A stretch of 40,850 nucleotides of DNA, from assembly GCA_016179685.1 (NCBI GenBank), contig JACPCR010000114.1, forward strand, positions 1 to 40,850, read 5' to 3'. The position numbers were made by a program, and so were the translations under genes. Of the stretch, positions 32,103 to 40,192 are shown in pieces. Source of the DNA: Planctomycetota bacterium. GTDB taxonomy: Bacteria > Planctomycetota > PUPC01 > JACPCR01. Position 1 is the stretch's first letter, and every line of letters starts with the position of its first letter. The notes beneath the pieces were generated by a model, which was not told the DNA's origin, did not search any database, and saw nothing but the letters and a program-made list of their open reading frames with translations.

Positions 32103-32205
32103 CCGCTTTCGTACTCTTGAGTCCTAAAGACTGAACACTGAGTCCGTAGGCACTGCTCACTGATGACTGATGACTTTCCCCTGTCCTTTCTACCCGCTTC
32201 TCGCT
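32101..32205. repeat. Dispersed repeat, copy 2
   Basis: About 105 bp, directly joined to the last unit of the 61-bp array. It matches 30564-30682 from GCCCGCTTTCG to CCCGCTTCTCGCT, with a roughly 14-bp indel near the start. The two copies bracket the permease gene and the array in direct orientation. Confidence 0.65.
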
Positions 32206-32302
32206 TCTCGCTACTTGTTCCCCTTCTGCCCGCTTCTCACTTGCAGCCGCCTAGGGGCGTGATACAAGTAATGACAACGCAACCTTCTTAGTGAATTCCC
32301 TT

Positions 32303-33346
32303 ATGAAACCTCCTCATTCTCTTTCAGCGGGTCCGGAATGCCGAATCGCCTCCGCGGGACGCCTCGCCGTTCTGGTCCTGACCCTCGCCGCCTTGCCCCG
32401 GATGCCTTCCATCGCCGAGGGATTTCTTCGTGGCGAGGAGGGGATCGGAGCGCTCAGAAGCCGGCGGAGAACGCTCGCTGCCACGGACACCGAAGAGGCC
32501 GTCCTCAAGCACGATGGACTGACCCGTCGATTTCGGCTGCATCTGCCTGCTGGCGTCGCGGAGAGGCCCCTTCCCCTCATCATTTCTCTTCATGGGGCCT
32601 CGGCCAACGGAAAAATCCAGGAGCTTCTCACGGGCTTCAGCGCCTGGTCTGACCGCAACGGCTTCGCGGTGGCCTATCCCGACGGCGAGAACGGCATCTG
32701 GCAGTACTGGGGCGCCGATGTGGGCACGGAAAACCCGTTCCCATTGTTGAAGAAGAGAATGGTCGATGATGCCGGATTCATTCTTGCGCTCGTGGATGAG
32801 CTGGCGGGCAAGAAGATCGCCGATCCGAAGCGCGTCTTTGTCAATGGCATGTCCAACGGGGCATACCTGAGCCAACGGCTGGGCTGGAACTACACGGACC
32901 GTTTTGCCGGGATGGCGGCGGTGGCCGGCACGATGTTCCGCCCCGTGGCCCAGCGAGTGAAGCCGAAGGCCTTCCTGCCCATGCTGTACTTTCACGGCAC
33001 GGCGGACCCGCTCGTTGGATACGATGGATCAGACTTTATCACGCATCGTGAGGCATCGTTGTCCGCGGAGGAGATGGCCGCCTGGTGGGCACGTCACAAC
33101 CGTTGCCAGCCGCAGCCGGTCGTGGAGAAGCTGCCAGACGCTGCGGACGACGGCCTCTCGGTTGAACGTTACTCTTACACGCCCGCCGGTCCCGAGGGCG
33201 CCCCTGTCACTTTTTACAAGATCATCGGCGGCGGCCATACCTGGCCCGGCGGCTCCGTCCAGCCCGAACGGATGCTGGGCAAGACTTCGAGGGACATCCG
33301 AGCGACGGACCTCATGGGTGAGTTTTTTGCCGGGCTGAAGCGCTGA
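32303..33346 (+). CDS. Secreted esterase, LpqC/PHB-depolymerase type
   Basis: A 347-residue alpha/beta hydrolase. An N-terminal signal peptide (R-L-A-V-L-V-L-T-L-A-A-L-P) precedes the catalytic domain. L-I-I-S-L-H-G-A is the oxyanion region, G-M-S-N-G-A is the nucleophile elbow, H-G-T-A-D-P-L holds the acid and G-G-G-H-T-W-P-G the catalytic His. This matches esterases of the PHB-depolymerase/feruloyl-esterase (LpqC) type; the natural substrate, polyester or plant ester, is uncertain. The ATG at 32303 is preferred; GTG 32291 adds four residues. No Shine-Dalgarno is visible. Confidence 0.8.
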   Translation: MKPPHSLSAGPECRIASAGRLAVLVLTLAALPRMPSIAEGFLRGEEGIGALRSRRRTLAATDTEEAVLKHDGLTRRFRLHLPAGVAERPLPLIISLHGASANGKIQELLTGFSAWSDRNGFAVAYPDGENGIWQYWGADVGTENPFPLLKKRMVDDAGFILALVDELAGKKIADPKRVFVNGMSNGAYLSQRLGWNYTDRFAGMAAVAGTMFRPVAQRVKPKAFLPMLYFHGTADPLVGYDGSDFITHREASLSAEEMAAWWARHNRCQPQPVVEKLPDAADDGLSVERYSYTPAGPEGAPVTFYKIIGGGHTWPGGSVQPERMLGKTSRDIRATDLMGEFFAGLKR

Positions 33347-33495
33347 CTCAACGGATGGCGTCCATGCGATTTAACTACTTGTCATTTCATATTAGCGCCA
33401 CGCCTATAAGGCGTAACTCCAACGAGGAGGCCGTCCTTCGGATCGAGAATCAAGTCTCCGCAAGAATTGAGCGCTGTAGGTGTAGGCGACTCACT

Positions 33496-33513
33496 CGAAC
33501 TTATTGAGAAGTT
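33496..33513. mobile_element. MITE terminal-repeat fragment
   Basis: CGAACTTATTGAGAAGTT, an exact 18-bp match to the right terminal repeat of copy 1. It sits 38 bp before the kinase ATG and provides a TTG at 33504 that lengthens the kinase frame without apparent reason. The gap 33347-33551 otherwise shows nothing I can name. Confidence 0.6.
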
Positions 33514-33551
33514 GCAAGGTAAGCCTCCAACTCATTTGGTATACGGCAGTT

Positions 33552-36293
33552 ATGGCCCTACAGACTCTCTGTGCCAATCCGCAGTGCAAGAATCCGATCG
33601 CCTGTCCGGAATCCATGGCGGGCGTGACCGTGCGGTGCGAGAAGTGCGGCACCTTCAATACGATGCCGGAGGCGGCGGCCCAGGCATCGGGACCCCGCCG
33701 GCTCGGCCGATACACCCTCGTTTCCAAGCTGGGCGAGGGCGCCATGGGCACGGTCTACGAGGCCATCCAGGACGGGTTGGGCCGCCGTGTGGCCGTCAAG
33801 GTCATGTCCTCGAAATGGACGTGCGAGCCCGCCTACGTCGCCCGATTCCAGCGTGAGGCCCGGGCTGCTGCGGCCCTCAATCATCCCCATATCGTCACTG
33901 TCTTCGAGATCGGCGAGGAAGCCGGCCTCCACTTCTTTTCCATGGAGTTCGTCGAGGGTGAAAGCCTGCAGGACCGCCTCGAGCGCGATCGCAAGCTGCC
34001 CGTCTCCGAGGCTCTCGATTACATGATCCAGGCGGCTCGGGGCCTCCAGCACGCCTGGGAACACCAGATCATTCACCGCGATATCAAGCCGGGCAACCTC
34101 ATGGTGACCCCGGAGAAACGGCTGAAGATCACCGACCTGGGCCTGGCCAAGTCCGTGGCGGCGGAGAGCGTGGCGGACAACATCACGTCGAGCGGGGTGG
34201 TGGTCGGCACGCTCTTCTACATGAGTCCGGAACAGGCCCAGGGCATCAAGCCTCTCGATTTTCGTTCCGACATCTTTTCCCTCGGGGCCACGTTTTATCA
34301 TCTGGTCACGGGCGAACGACCCTTCACGGGCGAGACCTCGCTCGAAGTGGTGATGAACCTGGTGAAGAAGCCCCTGAGGCTCGTCCGGAGCGCGAATCCC
34401 GAGGTGCCGGTCGAGGTGGCCAGCATCATCCAGAAAATGCTGGCCAAGGAGCCCGCAGACCGTTTCCGGTCGCCGGGGGACCTCGCCCGGGAGCTAGAGG
34501 CGGTGAAGGCCCAGCTTGCGCCTGCGAGGCCGCCCGGGTCCCTTGCGCAGCCGCAGGCGTCCGCCGCCGCGGCCGTCGAGCCGCCGGTCGACCTTGCCAA
34601 GGCCGACCAGACGCCGCGCTCGCTCGGCCTGCCCGTAGCCTTGCTGGCCGCCGGGATCGGACTGGCCATCCTGGCCTGGTGGGGCCTCTCGGGGAGCGGG
34701 CCGTCCGGCTCGGGCGCCGGGAAGGTCGAGCCGCCGAAGCCTTCGACGTCAGCCGCCAGCGCGCCTGCTGCGGGCGTCGATCATCAGAACCAGAAGCTCT
34801 ATGAATCCGCTCTCGGCTACGTCCAGGAGCATCCCGAGGATTTCGAGACGGGGGTCGAAAAACTCAAGGTCGTCGAGAAGGCGGCGGAACGCTCCCCGTT
34901 CGGCTTCAAAGCCATGGAGAAACGCATGGAACTGGAGAAGACCTGGGCCTTGAGCGTCTGGCAGAAACTCGAGGCCCAGGCCCAGGACCTGGCCGGGTCC
35001 GACCGGTTCAAGGAGGCCTTCAGGGTCATCGACGAGTTTCCGGCCAGGCTCGAGAACGTCTTGCCGGTGGAGAAGAAGCCGGACTTGCGCAAGACGCTGG
35101 ATGACCGGCTTCAGAAGCGTGCGAGGGAACTCCAGGCCGAGGCGGGCCAGGAGGAGAAGGTTGGCCGTTTTGCGAAGGCCCGGCAGTGTTATGAGCGGAT
35201 GCGGAACTTCGGCGTGCGCGAATGGGAGGAGACGGCGAATCGCGAGATAGAAAAGCTGCATCAGGCTGAAAAAAGAGCCCAAGAGGACGCCTTGCGGCTA
35301 CGGGAACAGGCTCAAAAGGACGCCATCCAGCTTTACGAGAAGGTTTTCGAAGAGGTCGTGTCCATGGCCCGGGAGCACCGTTACGAGACGGCCGTGGAGC
35401 AACTCCAGCGCCTCGCCGCGTCCGGTCGATACCAGGCCATCGCCCAGCGCCTGGCCGATGACGAGTCCGACGTCCGCAAGCTGAAACAGGTCTATGAAGC
35501 CGCCCTCGCGGGACTCCAGGACCGGATTGGCCAGCCCTATAGCGTGAAAGGAATGGCCGGCACGCTGGTCAAGTTGAAGGAGGACCAGGCGGTCATCAGC
35601 GTCTCTGGGGCTGAGATTTCCCAGCCGGTCGCCTCCTTGCCGGTGAAGGAGCTGGCCCGGCTGGCGTCGAAGAAGCTGGCTGGCGGCGACGGCTTCCTTT
35701 CGCTCGCCCTGTTCTGGTTTTACCATGGCGATCTTGCCGAGGCGGAAAAGGCGCTGGACCAGGCCCGGGACTCGGGCGTCGACGTGGCTCGCCACCGGGC
35801 CAGGCTGGAGTCGGCCCGGCAGGAGAAGGACGAAGGGCGGGCCTCAGAACCCGCCCGCGAGGAAGTGGAACAGGAGAACACGCCGGGTGTCAGCAAGGAG
35901 GACCAGGAAGAGAGGGAGAAGGTGGTGGCCCGGGTGAAGGCGGTCGAGAAGCGCCTGCGCGACGAAAACAACGACAAGTTCAAGCGATCGGCCCGGGAAA
36001 TCGAGGAGCGGTATCAGTCCGCCAACAACGACTGGAAGGAGACGGTGGATCGGTACAAGCAGTGGGACCGGAAGGAGGACAATTATTACCGGGAGCGGAA
36101 GAGAGAATTCGTGCGGGCGAGGGAGGTCTATGACAAGGAGGCTTACGATCTGAAGAAGTGGAAGGAGAATACGTACGAGGCCATCCATGGGAGCGCGCTC
36201 AAGCTCATCCGGAAGGTCAAGGCCGGCAAATACATGGACGCCGAGGATCAACAGATTGAGGACATTCTGACGGGCCAGGAGAAGCTGGAGTGA
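33552..36293 (+). CDS. Zinc-ribbon Ser/Thr protein kinase with long extracytoplasmic domain
   Basis: A 913-residue Hanks-type kinase. Residues 7-32 hold the same zinc ribbon as the 4581 kinase (Cys 7, 12, 18, 29, 32). The kinase domain spans about 54-325: G-E-G-A-M-G at 61-66, Lys83, H-R-D-I-K-P-G-N at 175-182, D-L-G at 195-197, M-S-P-E at 224-227. A single membrane helix lies at about 360-380 (A-L-L-A-A-G-I-G-L-A-I-L-A-W-W). The remaining 530 residues are outside the membrane: helical, Glu/Lys-rich, with long coiled-coil stretches after residue 780. I prefer ATG 33552; a TTG at 33504 inside a MITE end adds 16 residues. The HEAT gene follows by 83 bp, so the two are probably an operon. Confidence 0.85.
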   Translation: MALQTLCANPQCKNPIACPESMAGVTVRCEKCGTFNTMPEAAAQASGPRRLGRYTLVSKLGEGAMGTVYEAIQDGLGRRVAVKVMSSKWTCEPAYVARFQREARAAAALNHPHIVTVFEIGEEAGLHFFSMEFVEGESLQDRLERDRKLPVSEALDYMIQAARGLQHAWEHQIIHRDIKPGNLMVTPEKRLKITDLGLAKSVAAESVADNITSSGVVVGTLFYMSPEQAQGIKPLDFRSDIFSLGATFYHLVTGERPFTGETSLEVVMNLVKKPLRLVRSANPEVPVEVASIIQKMLAKEPADRFRSPGDLARELEAVKAQLAPARPPGSLAQPQASAAAAVEPPVDLAKADQTPRSLGLPVALLAAGIGLAILAWWGLSGSGPSGSGAGKVEPPKPSTSAASAPAAGVDHQNQKLYESALGYVQEHPEDFETGVEKLKVVEKAAERSPFGFKAMEKRMELEKTWALSVWQKLEAQAQDLAGSDRFKEAFRVIDEFPARLENVLPVEKKPDLRKTLDDRLQKRARELQAEAGQEEKVGRFAKARQCYERMRNFGVREWEETANREIEKLHQAEKRAQEDALRLREQAQKDAIQLYEKVFEEVVSMAREHRYETAVEQLQRLAASGRYQAIAQRLADDESDVRKLKQVYEAALAGLQDRIGQPYSVKGMAGTLVKLKEDQAVISVSGAEISQPVASLPVKELARLASKKLAGGDGFLSLALFWFYHGDLAEAEKALDQARDSGVDVARHRARLESARQEKDEGRASEPAREEVEQENTPGVSKEDQEEREKVVARVKAVEKRLRDENNDKFKRSAREIEERYQSANNDWKETVDRYKQWDRKEDNYYRERKREFVRAREVYDKEAYDLKKWKENTYEAIHGSALKLIRKVKAGKYMDAEDQQIEDILTGQEKLE

Positions 36294-36363
36294 GCTTGTT
36301 TTCCCCGTTTTTTCGGCTATCCTTCCGCCGCTAAAGAAAACGATATCGTCCCGGGAATAACGG

Positions 36364-36371
36364 AAGGAGGT
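36364..36371 (+). promoter_or_regulatory. Strong Shine-Dalgarno before GTG start
   Basis: AAGGAGGT at 36364-36371, five bases before the GTG at 36377, decides the start of the HEAT gene. Confidence 0.75.
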
Positions 36372-36376
36372 CATCC

Positions 36377-39187
36377 GTGCCCATCAAGGTCACCTGTTCA
36401 GCCTGCGGGAAATCCTTCAATCTCAAGGACGAGCTGGCGGGCAAGACGGGGAAATGTCCTTGCGGCGCGATGCTCAAGGTTCCTTTACCAGCCCCCGCGC
36501 CTGCGCCTCAAGAATTGGGACTCTCGCTGGTCGAGCCGCAGGCGCCGGCGGCCGCGCTGGCGCCCGCCCTCGCGCCCGCCGGCGGTCCATCCGGCGCCGC
36601 GGAAGGCTCGAACGGCAAGTGTCCCGGCTGCGGGGCCACCACCGCCGGCGGCGCCGTCATCTGCGTCCAGTGCGGCTACAATTTCAAGACGCGCCAAAAG
36701 ATGGCCGGCGGGGCTGGCGGCGTCCAGAATGCCTTCTTCAAGGGCGGGAGTGGCGGCATCGGAGGCGGCCTCAGCCCGGGTAAGATCATCAAGTACGCCA
36801 TCAATGCGGTCTGCATCCTCTTCCTCGTCGGGGCCGGGGTGTGGGGCTTCTTGAGATGGAAGGAGAAATCGCAGCTCAAGCGGCTCGTGGCCCAGCTTCA
36901 AGCGCCGGTCAAGTACGAGACCCACACCCTCGAGGCCAGCGGACCCGCCGCCGATTGGGCCAGGGATTACGTCGGCAACTCCGAGTTGTGGAAGGTCTAC
37001 TTCGCCCACCGGGCGTCCCAGCGTGAAGGCAAGACGACGCCCATCGTCAAGTTCCAGGTCGACGTCGTTCACAACAGCGTGCCCGGACACAAGGGCTACT
37101 CGGGCAAGGACATCAGCTTCAGCCCGGGCTCGGTCACCGTCAAGGGCACGGTGACGGACCTGGATACGAACCAGGCGTTCTTCGACGACCAGGTGGACAG
37201 GGGCCTGCCGCTCGTCATCGTTCCCATCGGGCAGGAGCCGGGTCCCCTCGATGAATCGTTCAAACAGACCGAGAAAGAGGCGCTGGACGGCCTGGGGGAC
37301 AAGCTGGACCTGGCGGCGATATCGCTGTTCAAGAGCGATGCGAAGCTGAGGGAGATCGTGATTCTCGGCCTCGTCGAGAAGCTCGGGGGCAACAATTCGG
37401 ATATCGCCCGGTCCGCGGCCGTCGCCCTCGGCGTCATGGGGCCCGACGCCCGGAGCGCCATCCTTGCTCTCGTCCAGCAGATGAACAATCCCAGCCAGAA
37501 GGTCAAAAACGCCGTCGCCGAGTCACTCGGCCGCATCGGCGGCGAAGGCCTGACCCACCTCCTCGCCGCCATCCAATCCGATAACAAGAACCAGCAGGCC
37601 CTGGGCGCCCTCGCCTTCAAACAGCTCCGCACCGGAGACGCCCAGACGGTGGCCGCGCTCACTCCCCTCCTCAAGAACAAGGACCCGATTGTCCGGCACT
37701 GCACCGGGTTGGCGCTGGGCAACCTGGGTGCGACCTCGAAAGAGGCGGTGCCGGCGCTCCAGGAGGTTCTCAAAGACGAAGACGGGCAGGTCCGCTTCGC
37801 CGCAGCGTATGCCCTGGGCCAGATCGGCAGCGACGCCCGGGCCGCCATTCCGGACCTGATCCAGAGGCTCAGCGACGCTGAAGTCGGCGTGCGCGAGGAG
37901 GCATCCCGCGCCCTCGTCAAGTTCGGGGCCGAGTCCGTCTCCCTCCTCGTCCAGGCCACCAAGGAGAAAAACGTCGATATCGCCCGCACCGCCGTCCAGC
38001 TCCTCGGGCAGATTGAACCCGTGGCCGAATCCACCGTCGGGGCGCTCGCCGAGGCCCTCCAGAGCCCCGAGGTCAGCGTTCGCGCCACCGCCGCTCAGGT
38101 CCTGAGCACCCTGGCTGAGAAGGCCCAACCCGCGTACCCCGCCCTCGTGGTCACCATGAAGGACCCCGTCAAGGATGTCCGTTACGCCGCCTACCGTTCC
38201 CTCGAGGCCTTGAAGGCCGAGCCGGCCGTCCTCGTGCCCGCGATGATGAAGGCCTGCCAGGAGGACAAGGACGCGGCAGGCGACTTCCGCCTCACGATGA
38301 TCGATGCCCTGGTCAAGATGGGCGAGAAGGGGCCCGACGTCATCGGCTTCTTCATCGAGCAGATGAGGGACCCCGTCAAGGACGTCCGCTTCCACGCCTT
38401 GCGGGCCCTCGAAGCCATACAGCCTGACCCCGGCCGCCTCGCGCCCGGTTTCATCCAGGCCTACCAGAGCGACAAGGACAACGAGGGAGATTTCCGCCAG
38501 CACGTGATCGAGAGGCTCGGGGATACCGGCGTCAAGAGCCCCGAGGTCGTCCAATCCCTCCTGGCCGCTCTCCGGGACGATGCCATCGCGGACGTCCGAC
38601 TCAGCAGCTTCAACGCCCTGAAGAAGGTCGGATCGGAAGCGATGCCCGCCCTCATCGAGGCCTACCGGAGCGATCAGAATCCCTCGGGCCTGTTCCGACT
38701 TGCCATGGTCGACCTGCTCGCCCTCACGGGGTCGAAGGACGACGAGGTCGTCAAGCTGTTCCTCGATGCGCTCAAGGACCCGGTGAAGGAGGTGCGACTG
38801 CACGGCTGTCGCGGGATCGAGGCCATCCATCCGGAGCCGGGCAGCGTTCTGCCCGGCATGACCGAGGCCTACAAGCTGGACAAGGACGGCGAAGGGGATT
38901 TCCGGGCCGCCGTGGTCAACCTGGTCGGCCGTACGGCGGGGAGCGAGCCTGCCGCCATCGCTCTGTTCAAGCTGAGCATCACGGACGCGAGGCCCAATAT
39001 CCGGAAGGATTCCGCCAAGTGGCTCGGCCGGATGGGGAAGCCGATGACCAAAGATCGGGAAGTCATGGCAGCGCTCAGGAAGGCTTCCTCCGACCAGGAC
39101 GAAGAGGTCTCTCGCGCCGCCAAACGCGGCCTGGGGCAGATCGAGGGGAAAGTCAAAATCCTGCCCCTCGATCAGGAAGAAGAATAG
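36377..39187 (+). CDS. Zinc-ribbon HEAT-repeat membrane protein
   Basis: A 936-residue protein from GTG 36377. Residues 7-29 form a small zinc ribbon (C-S-A-C then C-P-C-G), followed by an Ala/Pro-rich linker, a second ribbon (C-P-G-C at 82-85, C-V-Q-C at 96-99), and a membrane helix at about 138-159. From about 270 to the end it is HEAT repeats, where each unit carries V-R, A-A and L-G-type positions (V-R-F-A-A-A-Y-A-L-G-Q-I-G). The last third has a longer period with D-P-V-K-D-V-R and D-K-D-x-x-G-D-F-R. It follows the kinase at 33552 by 83 bp; kinase and HEAT protein may act together. The zinc ribbon is shared in type with the two kinases. Confidence 0.85.
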   Translation: MPIKVTCSACGKSFNLKDELAGKTGKCPCGAMLKVPLPAPAPAPQELGLSLVEPQAPAAALAPALAPAGGPSGAAEGSNGKCPGCGATTAGGAVICVQCGYNFKTRQKMAGGAGGVQNAFFKGGSGGIGGGLSPGKIIKYAINAVCILFLVGAGVWGFLRWKEKSQLKRLVAQLQAPVKYETHTLEASGPAADWARDYVGNSELWKVYFAHRASQREGKTTPIVKFQVDVVHNSVPGHKGYSGKDISFSPGSVTVKGTVTDLDTNQAFFDDQVDRGLPLVIVPIGQEPGPLDESFKQTEKEALDGLGDKLDLAAISLFKSDAKLREIVILGLVEKLGGNNSDIARSAAVALGVMGPDARSAILALVQQMNNPSQKVKNAVAESLGRIGGEGLTHLLAAIQSDNKNQQALGALAFKQLRTGDAQTVAALTPLLKNKDPIVRHCTGLALGNLGATSKEAVPALQEVLKDEDGQVRFAAAYALGQIGSDARAAIPDLIQRLSDAEVGVREEASRALVKFGAESVSLLVQATKEKNVDIARTAVQLLGQIEPVAESTVGALAEALQSPEVSVRATAAQVLSTLAEKAQPAYPALVVTMKDPVKDVRYAAYRSLEALKAEPAVLVPAMMKACQEDKDAAGDFRLTMIDALVKMGEKGPDVIGFFIEQMRDPVKDVRFHALRALEAIQPDPGRLAPGFIQAYQSDKDNEGDFRQHVIERLGDTGVKSPEVVQSLLAALRDDAIADVRLSSFNALKKVGSEAMPALIEAYRSDQNPSGLFRLAMVDLLALTGSKDDEVVKLFLDALKDPVKEVRLHGCRGIEAIHPEPGSVLPGMTEAYKLDKDGEGDFRAAVVNLVGRTAGSEPAAIALFKLSITDARPNIRKDSAKWLGRMGKPMTKDREVMAALRKASSDQDEEVSRAAKRGLGQIEGKVKILPLDQEEE

Positions 39188-39220
39188 AAACAACCAGATA
39201 AGACCCGTCTACACAAACAC

Positions 39221-40192
39221 TTACGTTTTCTCCGGATCGGACGACGCGGCCAGCCGCCGGCCCGTCAGGTGGATGAAAACATCCTCGAGTGTCGGCTTGC
39301 CATAGGTCACCGCCACGACCTGGCCGGGGAAGGCCTCGATGAGCGAGGGGATGAACTCGTGACCCCGCGGCCGCTCGATGCGGACCAGACGGTCCATCAA
39401 GACCGCTTCTACGCCGAATTTTTCCAGAATCTGGGACCGCAGCGCCTCCGGCTCCTTGCATCCCACGCTGATCACGTCGCCGCCCACCTGCGCTTTCAGC
39501 TCGGCAGGCGTCCCCATCCCCACCAGCTTCCCGCCGTCCAGAATGCCCAGCCGATCGCTCTTCTCCGCCTCTTCCATGAAGTGCGTCGTGAGCAGGATCG
39601 TCACCTTCCGCTGGGACTGCACACGGCCGAGATAGTCCCAAAAATCCAGCCGGCCTACGGGATCGAGCCCCGTCGTCGGCTCGTCCATCAGCAGGACGTC
39701 GGGATGGTGGAGCATGCCCTTGGCCAGTTCGACGCGCCGCTTGAGGCCGCCTGAGAGTTTTTCGACGCGTTCGGCAGCGCGTTCCCTGAGCCCGAACTCG
39801 CCCAGCAGCGCGTCGATCCGGCCGGCCAGAGCGCGCCCCTTCAGCCCATAGAGGTGCCCTTGATGCCGCAGGTTCTCGATGACCGTCAGTTTCAGGTCCA
39901 GACTGGGCGATTGGAACACGACGCCCATGCGACGCCGGATGTCGGCATCGTCGCGCACCACGTCGAAACCCAGTATCCGCGCCGCGCCAGAAGAGGGGAT
40001 CAGTGAGGTGGAAAGAATGCGGAACAACGTCGTCTTCCCTCCGCCGTTGGGCCCCAGGAGCGAAAAAGTCTCTCCGCCTCGCACACTGAAGCTGACGCGA
40101 TCGAGCGCAACCCGCTCCCCGTAGCTCAGGGAAAGCGCCTCCACCTGGATGACGTCGTCAACTGGGTTGTTCATGAAAACCTGGTTCTCCAT
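39221..40192 (-). CDS. ABC-2 transporter ATP-binding protein
   Basis: A 323-residue ABC ATPase: Walker A G-P-N-G-G-G-K-T-T, Q-loop V-V-F-Q-S, signature K-L-S-G-G-L-K-R-R, Walker B D-V-L-L-M-D-E-P-T-T, and T-T-H-F-M-E-E-A, then the C-terminal extension of the DrrA/NatA type ending T-Y-G-K-P-T-L-E-D-V-F-I. ATG 40192 has GGAGGAG upstream; the longer frame to 40351 is rejected. It probably serves the permease at 30692, which is on the same strand but 7.6 kb away, with plus-strand genes in between. Convergent with the HEAT gene; the gap is 33 bp. Confidence 0.85.
   Translation of the reverse strand: MENQVFMNNPVDDVIQVEALSLSYGERVALDRVSFSVRGGETFSLLGPNGGGKTTLFRILSTSLIPSSGAARILGFDVVRDDADIRRRMGVVFQSPSLDLKLTVIENLRHQGHLYGLKGRALAGRIDALLGEFGLRERAAERVEKLSGGLKRRVELAKGMLHHPDVLLMDEPTTGLDPVGRLDFWDYLGRVQSQRKVTILLTTHFMEEAEKSDRLGILDGGKLVGMGTPAELKAQVGGDVISVGCKEPEALRSQILEKFGVEAVLMDRLVRIERPRGHEFIPSLIEAFPGQVVAVTYGKPTLEDVFIHLTGRRLAASSDPEKT

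Larger units (their letters stand above)
31583..32302. other. Long non-coding stretch with repeats
   Basis: About 720 bases between the permease and the esterase hold a hairpin (31633-31682), a solitary MITE end (31775-31798), the REP-like 61-bp array (31809-32102) and copy 2 of the dispersed repeat (32101-32205). I see no gene; the three ORFs over the array are artefacts of its period. Confidence 0.6.

Noticed and set aside
31789..32134. Three overlapping His/Arg/Pro-rich ORFs
   Set aside because: The 61-bp period is not a multiple of three, so the same peptide motif cycles through all three frames; not a gene.
37523..39193. 556-aa minus-strand ORF over the HEAT gene
   Set aside because: Composition artefact of a GC-rich repeat gene; the plus strand has HEAT repeats and a strong Shine-Dalgarno.
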